This document shows, in pieces, positions 1 to 8,265 of a stretch of DNA of 38,491 bases; the stretch's first letter is position 1, and the number at the start of each line of letters is the position of its first letter. The translations under genes were made by a program, and so were the position numbers. Where the stretch lies: the NCBI GenBank assembly GCA_913031645.1, contig CAJWFB010000009.1, forward strand, positions 1 through 38,491, in the 5' to 3' direction. The stretch is from an uncultured Cellvibrionales bacterium. GTDB lineage: Bacteria; Pseudomonadota; Gammaproteobacteria; Pseudomonadales; Porticoccaceae. The notes beneath the pieces were generated by a model. The model searched no databases. It saw only the letters and a program-made list of their open reading frames with translations, and was not told where the DNA came from.

Positions 1-1
1 T

Positions 2-91
2 TTCGTCGCCAGTTAATTCTTCAGACTGAAAAATACCACCCAAGACTAGTGTTTGACCATTGCCGACTAGAGCCTGGGTACTGATCTCAGT
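2..91 (-). pseudogene. pilQ: PilQ secretin fragment (C-terminal region piece), out of frame with pilM
   Basis: Reading the minus strand from about base 91 to the window edge gives a peptide containing the strings TQALVGNGQTLVLGGIFQ and SEELTGDE. This matches the conserved secretin-domain segment of the type IV pilus outer-membrane secretin PilQ (NGxTxVLGGIF). The frame stays open up to base 103, where an in-frame TAG lies just upstream, so no start codon is available. The frame differs from that of the pilM fragment, so the two do not form a fused protein. The rest of PilQ would lie left of base 1. Normally pilN, pilO, pilP and most of pilQ separate these two segments. I am confident of the PilQ identity. 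I cannot tell a true deletion from an assembly join. Confidence 0.7.
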
Positions 92-672
92 GTTTGATAG
101 GCTCTAGCAAACGCAAAACTTTCGATGTCAACCACCACTGGGTTTAGTCCAGCTAATTCGACAACTTCCTTACGGCGATCGACATAATCACGCTGGCAGG
201 CTACAACTTGAACACGAACCTGATCTTTGCTTGTAATGTTTTGACCTACAACTGCAAAATCTAGATTTATTTCATCTAATGGAAAAGGGATAATAGTGTC
301 AGCTTCTAATTTTACTCTCGCTTCTACTTGCTTAGAGGTCAATGATGAAGGCACATCAATATAATTACTGATAATTGAAGATCCGGACACCGCCACGGCT
401 ACATTTCGAGACCGAGCGCCAGATTTCTTGTATACTGATTGCAGGACTCGGGCAATTTTTGCCACGTCGACAATCTCTCTATCAAAAGTGACGCCCTCTG
501 GCAACGGTTCAACGCCATAGGCAATGACAATAAAACCATCTCGGCTCGGTTCCATTTCTATGAGCTTTATGGCAGAGGATGATATATCAACACCGAGGAT
601 AGTTTTAGATGGGGATTTCGCTCCAAAACCAAGCGAAAACCATTTTTCAATTAGGCGGTCTAACAACTCCAA
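67..672 (-). pseudogene. pilM: PilM, type IV pilus inner-membrane platform ATPase-like protein, truncated after about 196 residues
   Basis: PilM is a cytoplasmic actin-fold protein that binds PilN and supports type IV pilus assembly. The N-terminal part is clear: LGVDISSSAIKLIEM near residue 27 (actin-like phosphate motif), then the PilM-type segment with VDVPSSL-like and EADTIIPFPLDEINLDF strings, and VVDIESFAFARAYQTL near residue 195. The family is usually about 350 residues, but here the frame ends after six non-homologous residues (RSVPRL), exactly where PilQ sequence begins in another frame. The start is TTG at 672-670, with GGAG at 681-684 placed eight bases upstream; no ATG fits. It diverges from the PBP1A gene, the usual Pseudomonas-type arrangement. 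The truncated protein would lack its second half and is probably not functional. Confidence 0.8.
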
Positions 673-764
673 TGAACAAGCTCCTTTATTATTTATGCTA
701 ATTCATATATTCATAGACTATTTAGTTGCACTCTGATGAGACCTAGTTCTCATTCTGGTCGTTC

Positions 765-770
765 TATAAT
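765..770 (+). promoter_or_regulatory. Candidate -10 element for the PBP1A gene
   Basis: A perfect TATAAT lies 30 bases upstream of the PBP1A start, in the 127-base divergent gap between pilM and the PBP1A gene. I see no good -35 hexamer at 16-18 bases spacing, so only the -10 is proposed. Confidence 0.35.
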
Positions 771-799
771 GAAAATTTGTACTATACGGACGTTTTTTT

Positions 800-3307
800 A
801 TGAAAAATAATCAAGCCTTGCGAGCCTGCTTGATATTCCTTGCTACTGGCGTGGGAGGTTTTCTTTTAATAACGTCCTGTCTTTTTCTATACCTAAGCCC
901 AAAATTACCCTCGATTGAAGAATTAAAGGACACTCGATTACAAATTCCTCTAAAAATAATTTCTCAAGATTTAAAGCTGATTAGTGAGTTTGGCGAGAAG
1001 AAAAGAACGCCGATAGATTTTGAGGATCTACCAAAACACCTGGTGAATGCGCTTTTAGCAGCAGAGGATGACAGCTTTTTCGAACACAAAGGTATTGTCA
1101 TTTCAGGACTAGTAAGATCCGTCGTTCAACTTGCCCTAGAAGGCAGGGTAATGGGGGGTGGCAGCACAATAACAATGCAGGTGGCACGAAACTTTTTCTT
1201 CCATAAGCGAAAAGAATTTACTCGCAAGTTTAATGAAATTTTGCTGGCCTTTCGAATTGAAGAAGCCTTGAGCAAGGAAGAAATTTTCTCTCTTTATGCT
1301 AACAAAATGTTTCTTGGAAAGACTGCCTATGGTTTCGCAGCGGCAGGTCAGGTCTACTACGGGAAGTCTCTTAAAGACCTCAGTTTAGCGCAGCTAGCAA
1401 TGATTGCTGGACTGCCAAAGGCACCTTCGCGATACAACCCGATAGCAAACCCTGAGCGCGCTGCAGAACGAAGAGATTGGATTCTTGGGAGAATGATGAA
1501 GTTAGGGGCTATAACTGAATTAGACTATCGAGCAGCACTAACTGAAACTGATGAAGCCACTTATCATGGTTCAAAGTCAGAGTTAGATGCTGACTATGTT
1601 GCGGAAATTGTCAGGCAGGAAGTCATCGCCAAGTTTGGACTGCGGGCCTATACCGAAGGCTATACCGCTATTACGACGATAGAATCGTCGATGCAAGTAA
1701 ACGGTCTAAGTGCGCTTCAATCCGGAATTTTAGCTTATGATCTACGGCACGGATATCGCGGGGCTGAAGCATCAGTATTGGATGCAGCACTGTGGCAGGG
1801 CACATTGCGCACTACTCCTAAAATTGGTCCTCTAACTCCGGCAATTGTAATCGCAGTAGCAGATGATCGTTTAACCTTACTCACCAAAGACTCAAACGTT
1901 CAAACGCTAAACTGGGCCGATGGCCTTAAAAATCTTCGGCTGTATAAAACTGTCAACTACAGAACCCCCCCCATTACGTCCGCTCAGGATATATTTAATG
2001 TCGGAGATTTAATCCGTGTAGTGCAAGATGGCGAAGAGGGCCTCAGATTAGCTCAGCTGCCTGAAGTACAATCTGCATTAGTCGCACTGGATCCGCACAG
2101 TGGTGCGATAAAGACTTTAGTCGGTGGCTTTGATTATCGGCAGAGCCGATTCAATCGTGTTACTCAAGCACTAAGACAGCCTGGTTCGAACTTTAAACCT
2201 TTTATTTATGCCACTGCACTCAATAATGGGTTTACAGCCGCATCACTGATTAATGATGCTCCGGTAGTTTTTGATGATATTAAGCTTGAAGACACATGGC
2301 GTCCGGAAAATGACGGCGGAAAGTTCTATGGCCCAACCCGATTGAGAGAAGGTCTCTATAGATCTCAAAACTTAGTATCGGTAAGGCTACTGAGAAGAAT
2401 GGGAATTGATCGCACATTGGAGAGTCTGCAATCTTTTGGATTCGACACGAGTGACATGCAACCAGACTTGTCATTGGCTTTGGGAAGTCATGCCTTAACA
2501 CCACTACAAATAGCTACTGGTTATGCAATATTTGCCAATAATGGGTTTCGTGTGGCGCCCTATATCTTAGATAAAGTTGTTGACCGTGATGGTAACATCA
2601 TCTTTCAAGCCTCTCCTGAGGTTGCCTGCGATCCCTGTAAAGCGTCGACAGACATCGCGTCGAATGCAGATGGTACCTCTTCATCTTCTGCTGATGTTGA
2701 GCAACAACTTGAAAAAATGTTTGGTGACCTAAGCCAAGTATCGGCTGACCAAGGTGATAAATATAGCTGGGACAAGGTGAAACAAAGCTTAAAAACTCTA
2801 CCGCTACCCATTGTCAGACCTGCCGCTCGCGTGATTGATCCACAAACCTCCTTTCTCATCGACTCAATGTTAAAGGATGTCATTCTCCGGGGAACAGGTG
2901 TAAAAGCTAAAAAACTCAACCGTGCAGATATTGGTGGTAAGACGGGGACTACTAACGGTCCGAGAGACGCTTGGTTTTCTGGCTACTCTCCTCATTTGGT
3001 GGCGACGGCATGGGTGGGTTTTGATGATAACGCTATGATCGGTCGCAATGAATATGGCGGCTCTGCAGCGCTACCAATTTGGATCGAGTTTATGCAGTCA
3101 GCGCTGGCCGGAAAGCCGCAACTCATTCGGCCGCAACCCAATGAAATAGTGATGGTTAAAATAGATCCTAAAACAGGAACTCGCGTTGCGCCAAATCAAC
3201 CAGGTGTGTTTGAGTATTTTAAAACGGGTACCGTACCTGCGGCCCCAGGTAACAGTATCAATGGTACCGAAGTTGATCAAAACTCAATGCCTGATGATAT
3301 TTTTTAA
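800..3307 (+). CDS. mrcA: Penicillin-binding protein 1A, bifunctional class A peptidoglycan synthase
   Basis: It polymerises lipid II into glycan strands and cross-links them in the periplasm, anchored by an N-terminal membrane helix at about residues 9-33. The GT51 glycosyltransferase motifs are in order: EDDSFFEHKG at 89-98 with the catalytic Glu89, GGGSTITMQ at 119-127, RKFNEILLAFRIE at 142-154, and LAQLAMIAGLPKAPSRYNP at 196-214. The transpeptidase motifs are SNFK with nucleophile Ser463 and Lys466, SQN at 522-524, and KTGT at 714-717. Between SQN and KTGT there is an extra hydrophilic stretch, about residues 605-665, with a Cys-Pro-Cys element and a Ser-rich run. The length of 835 is normal for pseudomonad PonA proteins. 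The gene diverges from pilM and is also known as ponA. Confidence 0.95.
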   Translation: MKNNQALRACLIFLATGVGGFLLITSCLFLYLSPKLPSIEELKDTRLQIPLKIISQDLKLISEFGEKKRTPIDFEDLPKHLVNALLAAEDDSFFEHKGIVISGLVRSVVQLALEGRVMGGGSTITMQVARNFFFHKRKEFTRKFNEILLAFRIEEALSKEEIFSLYANKMFLGKTAYGFAAAGQVYYGKSLKDLSLAQLAMIAGLPKAPSRYNPIANPERAAERRDWILGRMMKLGAITELDYRAALTETDEATYHGSKSELDADYVAEIVRQEVIAKFGLRAYTEGYTAITTIESSMQVNGLSALQSGILAYDLRHGYRGAEASVLDAALWQGTLRTTPKIGPLTPAIVIAVADDRLTLLTKDSNVQTLNWADGLKNLRLYKTVNYRTPPITSAQDIFNVGDLIRVVQDGEEGLRLAQLPEVQSALVALDPHSGAIKTLVGGFDYRQSRFNRVTQALRQPGSNFKPFIYATALNNGFTAASLINDAPVVFDDIKLEDTWRPENDGGKFYGPTRLREGLYRSQNLVSVRLLRRMGIDRTLESLQSFGFDTSDMQPDLSLALGSHALTPLQIATGYAIFANNGFRVAPYILDKVVDRDGNIIFQASPEVACDPCKASTDIASNADGTSSSSADVEQQLEKMFGDLSQVSADQGDKYSWDKVKQSLKTLPLPIVRPAARVIDPQTSFLIDSMLKDVILRGTGVKAKKLNRADIGGKTGTTNGPRDAWFSGYSPHLVATAWVGFDDNAMIGRNEYGGSAALPIWIEFMQSALAGKPQLIRPQPNEIVMVKIDPKTGTRVAPNQPGVFEYFKTGTVPAAPGNSINGTEVDQNSMPDDIF

Positions 3308-3369
3308 AATTAGAAATCAACACCAGCCACTAACATAAATAGTCACAACCTGTATTTGGGCGTAAGAAA

Positions 3370-4047
3370 ATGATCTTAAACTGGGCAAATATCGACACTG
3401 TACTTTTAGACATGGATGGCACCTTACTTGACCTGCATTTTGATAATTTTTTTTGGCTAACCCACCTACCAGAATATTATGCAGCCCAGTTTCCTGGAGA
3501 AGAGCAGCGTGCTCGGGATGCTCTAAAACGCCAACTATTCGAAAAACAAGGAAGCTTAGATTGGTATTGCACCCAATTTTGGTCTGATGAACTCAATCTC
3601 GACATTATTGCTCTGAAAAAACAGATTGGGCACTTAATTATCGAAAGACCTGAGTCGTTATCATTCTTGGAGGCGCTGGGCAGTTGTGATAAAAAACGAG
3701 TGTTAGTTACGAATGCTCATCCTGATAGTATGAGTATAAAATTCTCGGTAACCAGTATCGAACCGCTACTCGATGAGATTATTTCTTCTCACGACTACGG
3801 CTATCCAAAGGAATCTGCAAATTTTTGGAATACATTACAGGCAAACAGTCCCTTCGACCCCAAAAAGACACTATTCATTGACGACTCACTGCCAGTGCTT
3901 AATGCAGCCAAAGATTATGGTATTGAGCACCTACTCTGTATCGACTCTCCAGACAGTAAGAAACCAGCTTCACCCTGCAGTGATTTTCCCTCAATTAGCC
4001 ATTTTAATGAGCTCTTAACCATTGGGGGCGCACTCAGTAATGCTTAA
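3370..4047 (+). CDS. yrfG: HAD-family GMP/IMP 5'-nucleotidase, YrfG type
   Basis: This cytoplasmic haloacid dehalogenase-fold phosphatase probably dephosphorylates purine nucleoside monophosphates, as E. coli YrfG does. Motif I is DMDGTLLDL with Asp14 and Asp16. Motif II is LVTNAHPDS near residue 118, motif III has the lysine of YPKES near 142, and motif IV is FIDDSLPVL near 167. The 225-residue length matches YrfG (about 222), and the segment LHFDNFFW after motif I is typical of that group. It starts 62 bases after the PBP1A gene and overlaps the start of hslR by eight bases, the arrangement also found in enterobacteria (yrfG-hslR-hslO), so it is probably cotranscribed with hslR. Confidence 0.85.
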   Translation: MILNWANIDTVLLDMDGTLLDLHFDNFFWLTHLPEYYAAQFPGEEQRARDALKRQLFEKQGSLDWYCTQFWSDELNLDIIALKKQIGHLIIERPESLSFLEALGSCDKKRVLVTNAHPDSMSIKFSVTSIEPLLDEIISSHDYGYPKESANFWNTLQANSPFDPKKTLFIDDSLPVLNAAKDYGIEHLLCIDSPDSKKPASPCSDFPSISHFNELLTIGGALSNA

Positions 4048-4414
4048 GGTAAGGATTGACAAATGGCTATGGGCGGCCCGGTTCTTTAAAACGCGAGCAC
4101 TGTCAAAAGCCGCAATAGAGGGGGGTAAAGTTCATTTGGGCTCCCAGAAATGTAAGCCCAGCAGAATAATTGAAGTCGGAGAAATACTGAGAGTTCGCCA
4201 AGGTGATGATGAAAAAACCATACTAGTAATGGATGTTTCAGAAAAAAGGCGCGGGGCAGTAGAGGCACAGAAACTCTATCAAGAAACCCCCGATAGTATT
4301 CTGCAACGAGAGAACAAAGTGGCCGAAAGAAAGGCCTTTCATGGATCGATGCCAGCCTCCGTTCGCCCAAATAAAAAGCAACGTCGACAAATTCATCGTT
4401 TTTTAGAAAATTAA
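4040..4414 (+). CDS. hslR: Hsp15, ribosome-associated heat-shock protein with an S4 RNA-binding domain
   Basis: Hsp15 binds stalled 50S subunits that carry a nascent peptidyl-tRNA and helps recycle them. The S4 domain covers about residues 3-55 (RIDKWLWAARFFKTR, then KAAIEGGKVHLG and RIIEVGEILRV). The C-terminus is basic, ending in RPNKKQRRQIHRF, as expected for RNA binding. I chose the ATG at 4040, which overlaps the yrfG stop and has GGGGG at 4024-4028 upstream. A TTG at 4022 would add six residues with no family similarity. The 124 residues are a little short of E. coli Hsp15 (133). Confidence 0.9.
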   Translation: MLKVRIDKWLWAARFFKTRALSKAAIEGGKVHLGSQKCKPSRIIEVGEILRVRQGDDEKTILVMDVSEKRRGAVEAQKLYQETPDSILQRENKVAERKAFHGSMPASVRPNKKQRRQIHRFLEN

Positions 4415-4451
4415 ACTTACCCTGCAGACATCTTTCAGTACAATGGCGCGC

Positions 4452-5336
4452 ATGAAAGATCATGATACCTTGCAGCGTTTTCTGTTTGATGGCACCGACA
4501 TAAGGGGTGAGATAAGCACCCTAACATCGAGCTATCGAAAGATTATTGCCCTAAATAATTATCCAACCCCTGTCGCGCTCTTATTTGGTGAGTTTCTGGT
4601 CGCCGCAAGTTTAATTGGAGCATCACTGAAACATAAAGGCATAGTGACTGTGCAAGCAACAGGCAGTGGGCCGGTGACAGCTATAATGGCCGAATGTACG
4701 GAAAATCAGGGGCTACGCGGTATTGTGCGTGGCAACTTCGAAGATTTAGGCAATGAAGAGTCGACTAATAGTTGCAATATCACTGAATTATTAGGCTCGG
4801 CAACCCTCGCTATCACCGTAGAGCCAGAAAAGGGAGAGCGATATCAAGGTATAGTTGAAATGGTATCGAATGAGTTAAGTGACTGTTTGGAGCATTACTT
4901 TCAGCAATCGGCGCAATTACTCACCAAAATACAATTAGCTGCTAGTGAAAAATCTGTATCGGGTCTTTTAATTCAGCAAATGCCCCTCACTCAAAGTCCT
5001 GAACAAGCCGATCTAGACTGGCAACATTTGTCGACTTTGATCGATACTCTCAAGAGCTCTGAGCAACTTCAGTTGTCTCATAATGATCAATTATATCGAT
5101 TATTCCATGAAGATAATGTGCGTACTTTTGACGCTCAACCAATCTCATTCTTTTGTAGCTGTTCGCTTGAAAGAACACAACGTGCACTCGTGTCGCTTGG
5201 CAGTGAAGAATTACTAAAAACATGCAAAGAACAAGGGCTAGTGCTAATAACCTGCCAATTTTGTGACCAACAATATCGCTTTGATGAAAAGGCGATCAAA
5301 GCTATGTTTACGTCCCCTACCAATATTTTGCACTAA
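4452..5336 (+). CDS. hslO: Hsp33, redox-regulated molecular chaperone
   Basis: Hsp33 is a cytoplasmic holdase that is switched on by oxidation. The C-terminal zinc redox switch is complete: CSC near residue 235-237 and CQFC near 268-271 in the protein counted from the chosen start. The N-terminal core shows GxLLxxxL-type Hsp33 segments, including LFGEFLVAASLIGASLK and the GSGP turn. I chose the ATG at 4452 because MKDHDTLQRFLF aligns residue for residue with the E. coli start (HDQLHRYLF). The ATG at 4443 would add three residues; neither start has a clear Shine-Dalgarno sequence. It follows hslR by 37 bases, forming a stress-protein group. Confidence 0.93.
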   Translation: MKDHDTLQRFLFDGTDIRGEISTLTSSYRKIIALNNYPTPVALLFGEFLVAASLIGASLKHKGIVTVQATGSGPVTAIMAECTENQGLRGIVRGNFEDLGNEESTNSCNITELLGSATLAITVEPEKGERYQGIVEMVSNELSDCLEHYFQQSAQLLTKIQLAASEKSVSGLLIQQMPLTQSPEQADLDWQHLSTLIDTLKSSEQLQLSHNDQLYRLFHEDNVRTFDAQPISFFCSCSLERTQRALVSLGSEELLKTCKEQGLVLITCQFCDQQYRFDEKAIKAMFTSPTNILH

Positions 5337-5347
5337 AATTCCCACTA

Positions 5348-5365
5348 GATTAAGTCACCTTAATC
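5348..5365. repeat. Perfect inverted repeat between hslO and pckA
   Basis: GATTAAG-TCAC-CTTAATC: a 7-bp stem with a 4-base loop, beginning 12 bases after the hslO stop. No T-run follows, so it is either a weak terminator or an 18-bp operator for pckA. Confidence 0.4.
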
Positions 5366-5488
5366 AGAAGATTCCACCGCGAATAGTTATTTGGTAATAG
5401 TTACCCGTCGTAGTATCTGCCATAATAGAAAGACGTTAGCATGATGCTGGCGTTTAAAGCGTGTCCACTTTGGGAAGAGAGGAACAGA

Positions 5489-7036
5489 ATGACCGAAGCA
5501 CCAATTCATACAGATTTGGGCTCTGCGGAGCTTATTGAGCTTTCATTGAAACGCGGCGAAGGACATCTCAGTAGTACAGGCGCGTTGGTCGCCACCACCG
5601 GCGTCCGCAGCGGTCGCTCTCCGGCGGATCGATTCATCGTCGATGAACCAAGCTCCTCTATTGATATAGAGTGGGGCACAGTAAACCGGCCAATCAAGGC
5701 CGATATCTTCGATGCTCTCTGGGTAAAAGTCTCTGATTACCTCTGTACAAAAGAGCGCTTCATCTCCCACCTGCATGTTGGGCAAGACTCAGCACACTAT
5801 TTACCTGTCAAAGTAACCACAGAAACTGCCTGGCATGGTTTGTTTGGACGCAATATGTTTATTCGTCCCGATAAGTTCAATGCTGGTCAAAAGGAAACTT
5901 GGGAAATTCTTCACGCAGCTAACTTTGAGTGCGATCCAGTTGAAGATGGAACTAACAGTGAAGGCGTTGTGATTATTAATTTCGCTCAGCGTAAAGTACT
6001 CCTCGCTGGAATGCGTTATGCCGGTGAAATGAAAAAAGCCATGTTCTCTGTCCAGAATTTTCTGCTCCCTGAGAAAGACGTTATGCCGATGCATTGTGCC
6101 GCTAATGTTGGTGACGACGGTGATACGGCGCTGTTTTTTGGCCTATCTGGAACCGGTAAAACTACACTGTCTGCAGACCCCGAACGCTACCTCATAGGTG
6201 ATGATGAACATGGCTGGGGCAAAGGAACAGTGTTTAATTTGGAAGGTGGCTGCTACGCAAAAACCATTAATCTTAGTCAAAAAAATGAGCCGGTCATTTG
6301 GGATGCTATAAAATTTGGCTCTATCGTTGAAAATGTAGCCATTTCAGAACACGCCCGAATAGCTGACTATGATGATACTTCGTTGACTGAAAACGGCCGA
6401 TGTAGTTATCCCCTAGAACATGTTGAGAAACGTTGCCTTGAGAATAAAGCTGGCGAGCCAAAAAATATTATTTTCTTAACCTGCGATGTAACTGGCGTTC
6501 TGCCACCCGTTTCAATTCTATCGAAAGAAGCCGCGGCTTATCATTTTTTGAGCGGTTATACGGCGCGGGTTGGATCAACCGAGCTTGGTGCTGAAGCAGG
6601 CATAAATCCCACTTTTTCAACATGTTTTGGCGCGCCTTTTATGCCACGGAAAGCCAGCGTTTACGCTGAACTTCTAATGAAGCGCGTCGAAGAGTTTGGT
6701 TCCCAGGTTTACTTGGTGAATACAGGTTGGACTGGCGGAGGCGGAGGCACTGGCGGGCAAGGCAGTCGATTTCCAATTCCAGTAACTCGAGCGGTGATTT
6801 CAGCAATCACCAAGGGGCAATTAAAAAATTGTGATACCGAGCATTTAGACATGCTAAATCTCAGTATCCCCACTGCAATAGAGGGGGTTGATCAGTCATA
6901 TCTAAACCCTCGCAACAACTGGGATAATTCAAACGAGTACGATGAACAGGCTAAAAAGTTAGCCGAACTCTTTATTGAGAATATTGTTAGCTTTGCCCCT
7001 TCGCAAAATATTATTGACGCCGGACCAAGCGTATAG
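5489..7036 (+). CDS. pckA: Phosphoenolpyruvate carboxykinase (ATP)
   Basis: It converts oxaloacetate and ATP to phosphoenolpyruvate, CO2 and ADP, the entry step of gluconeogenesis, in the cytoplasm. Seen motifs, in the 515-residue protein from the chosen start: GRSPADRF near residue 42 (oxaloacetate site), the P-loop [11 protein letters not shown] near 218-228, LIGDDEHGW near 245-253 (metal and phosphate), EGGCYAK soon after, and [13 protein letters not shown] chose the ATG at 5489, which has GAGAGGA at 5477-5483 and gives the usual pseudomonad length (about 513). An in-frame ATG at 5441 would add 16 residues with no similarity. The gene lies beside hslO, as in several marine gammaproteobacteria. 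Confidence 0.95.
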   Translation: MTEAPIHTDLGSAELIELSLKRGEGHLSSTGALVATTGVRSGRSPADRFIVDEPSSSIDIEWGTVNRPIKADIFDALWVKVSDYLCTKERFISHLHVGQDSAHYLPVKVTTETAWHGLFGRNMFIRPDKFNAGQKETWEILHAANFECDPVEDGTNSEGVVIINFAQRKVLLAGMRYAGEMKKAMFSVQNFLLPEKDVMPMHCAANVGDDGDTALFFGLSGTGKTTLSADPERYLIGDDEHGWGKGTVFNLEGGCYAKTINLSQKNEPVIWDAIKFGSIVENVAISEHARIADYDDTSLTENGRCSYPLEHVEKRCLENKAGEPKNIIFLTCDVTGVLPPVSILSKEAAAYHFLSGYTARVGSTELGAEAGINPTFSTCFGAPFMPRKASVYAELLMKRVEEFGSQVYLVNTGWTGGGGGTGGQGSRFPIPVTRAVISAITKGQLKNCDTEHLDMLNLSIPTAIEGVDQSYLNPRNNWDNSNEYDEQAKKLAELFIENIVSFAPSQNIIDAGPSV

Positions 7037-7065
7037 AGTCGCACAGAACGAAGCATGTAGATTCG

Positions 7066-7097
7066 CTAAATAAGTAGGTACTGCCGTGCTTATTTAG
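7066..7097. terminator. Possible bidirectional terminator between pckA and the convergent cytochrome gene
   Basis: CTAAATAAG and CTTATTTAG form a perfect 9-bp AT-rich stem around a 14-base loop, in the 72-base convergent gap. The low GC of the stem and the absence of a clear T-run make this weak. Confidence 0.3.
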
Positions 7098-7108
7098 TGA
7101 TGCAATAT

Positions 7109-7483
7109 TTATTGGCTATTAGCGAGAATGTAATCCACGGCGATTTTAATTTCTTCGTCGCTGCACGCATAGCATCCGCCTCTCGCAGGCATCGCCCGAA
7201 TGCCACGAATGGAGTTCTGATAGAGAACATCCAAACCTTTCAAACTGCGCTGTGCCCATACTTCAACGTTGCCATAACGAGGGGCGCCTGCAACCCCATA
7301 ATCATGGCATGCTCTGCATTTACTCGCATAGATAGACTCCCCAGACTGAGGAACAGAAGTGAGCGAATTTGATCCCTTTACCGTCTGTGTAGATTCAGAG
7401 TTAGATTGAGAATCTTCTGAGTTACAAGCTACTAAAAACACACTGGATATTAGGACAACCGACAATACTGTACGTTGCATCAT
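7109..7483 (-). CDS. Cytochrome c5-like monohaem lipoprotein
   Basis: This is a predicted membrane-anchored periplasmic electron carrier. The N-terminus is a lipoprotein signal with lipobox LVAC and lipidated Cys20. A Ser-rich linker follows to about residue 47. One haem motif, CRACH at 56-60, is followed by Met98 in AMPARGG as the likely sixth ligand, and a Cys104/Cys107 pair in GGCYACSDEEI, which is the hallmark disulfide of the cytochrome c5 family. The 124-residue protein fits a single c5 domain. I prefer the ATG at 7483 (or 7480), just after TAGAGG; the TTG at 7495 is unlikely. It lies downstream of a cupredoxin lipoprotein on the same strand, with a strong hairpin between them. The redox partner is not shown by the sequence. 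Confidence 0.85.
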   Translation of the reverse strand: MMQRTVLSVVLISSVFLVACNSEDSQSNSESTQTVKGSNSLTSVPQSGESIYASKCRACHDYGVAGAPRYGNVEVWAQRSLKGLDVLYQNSIRGIRAMPARGGCYACSDEEIKIAVDYILANSQ

Positions 7484-7512
7484 AGCCTCTACCAACGTCT
7501 ATACCTCGAGGA

Positions 7513-7538
7513 CGCTCGGTGTAAAGTTACACCGAGCG
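7513..7538 (-). terminator. Strong hairpin after the cupredoxin gene, probable terminator without U-tract
   Basis: CGCTCGGTGTA-AAGT-TACACCGAGCG is a perfect 11-bp GC-rich stem with a 4-base loop, starting eight bases after the cupredoxin stop. No T-run follows on either strand. It probably ends or attenuates transcription into the cytochrome gene, or protects the upstream mRNA. Confidence 0.55.
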
Positions 7539-7545
7539 ACAAAAT

Positions 7546-8145
7546 TTATAGCTGGCTAAGATAGCCTGAGAGTCGATCAGCGTTCAACATAAAGCTCGAC
7601 TTATGCTGTTCAGCAGCCTCTTTGATTTCGCTCATATTGACTGCCGCACCGACCTGAATAACCCCAACCATAGCCATCATTGCGTGAGGGTCACACTGAT
7701 ACACGTAAATGCCTTCAGAATCTAAAGTGATACTGACATCTTGACTCAGCGCACTGGCCCAACTGGATGCACCAGCAGGAATCATGCCTTCAATGGTGGC
7801 TGAATTGTGAGCCAAATCCACGGCTTTAAAATGAATTGTGTCACCCTTTGAGACCTTAATCACTGCCGGCTCAAAAATCATGTTTCCACCATCACCTGCG
7901 TTTAGCATCTTAACAATATGCTCTGATCCTTCTGAGAGAGTAACTTTTTGAACATTAGCTTCACTGGACCCAGTATCCACCATACTAACTTGCCCTGCCA
8001 TCATGACACTGCCGACTGGAGCCGTGCGCTCGGCGACCTGAGTTTTCTGGCTAGCAGTCAACTCAAAGTCAGATCCACCGCCGCCACAACTGGCTAAAAA
8101 TACGCTAGTTATAACTAAAAAAGCAAAAGGGTTTGAGTGGCTCAT
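7546..8145 (-). CDS. Pseudoazurin-like blue copper lipoprotein
   Basis: This is a predicted lipid-anchored periplasmic type 1 copper protein for one-electron transfer. The lipobox is LASC with Cys20, followed by a glycine run. The cupredoxin domain covers about residues 75-166: FEPAVIKVSKGDTIHF, then His113 in LAHNS, and the ligand loop CDPHAMMAM supplying Cys151, His154 and Met159, the C-x2-H-x4-M spacing of pseudoazurin. A helical tail (about 170-199) resembles the pseudoazurin C-terminus. Residues 33-51 (QKTQVAERTAPVGSVMMAG) resemble the ERxxPVGxVxxxG leader seen before the haem in many cytochrome c5 proteins. The start is the ATG at 8145, with GGAG six bases upstream. The exact redox role is unknown. 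Confidence 0.85.
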   Translation of the reverse strand: MSHSNPFAFLVITSVFLASCGGGGSDFELTASQKTQVAERTAPVGSVMMAGQVSMVDTGSSEANVQKVTLSEGSEHIVKMLNAGDGGNMIFEPAVIKVSKGDTIHFKAVDLAHNSATIEGMIPAGASSWASALSQDVSITLDSEGIYVYQCDPHAMMAMVGVIQVGAAVNMSEIKEAAEQHKSSFMLNADRLSGYLSQL

Positions 8146-8180
8146 TAACTGCTCCAATGATGATAAATAGTATATTCACA

Positions 8181-8201
8181 GCGTTCTTTAAGCTTGAACG
8201 C
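8181..8201. promoter_or_regulatory. Inverted repeat downstream of the cupredoxin -10, possible operator
   Basis: GCGTTC-N9-GAACGC is a perfect 6-bp inverted repeat centred on AAGCTT, lying between the candidate -10 at 8214-8219 and the start codon at 8145. Such a position suits a repressor site or a structured 5' leader. Confidence 0.35.
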
Positions 8202-8213
8202 GACCGTGGCGGC

Positions 8214-8219
8214 ATTATA
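8214..8219 (-). promoter_or_regulatory. Candidate -10 element for the cupredoxin gene
   Basis: A perfect TATAAT on the minus strand, about 70 bases upstream of the cupredoxin start, in the gap after trpS. No good -35 is visible. Confidence 0.4.
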
Positions 8220-8265
8220 CATAGGTCGGGCTAAATTCTCATTACTGAAAATGACTGAACGTTAC

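Noticed and set aside
4022-4039. TTG start for hslR six codons upstream
   Set aside because: The extra residues have no similarity to Hsp15 and the ATG at 4040 fits the family start.
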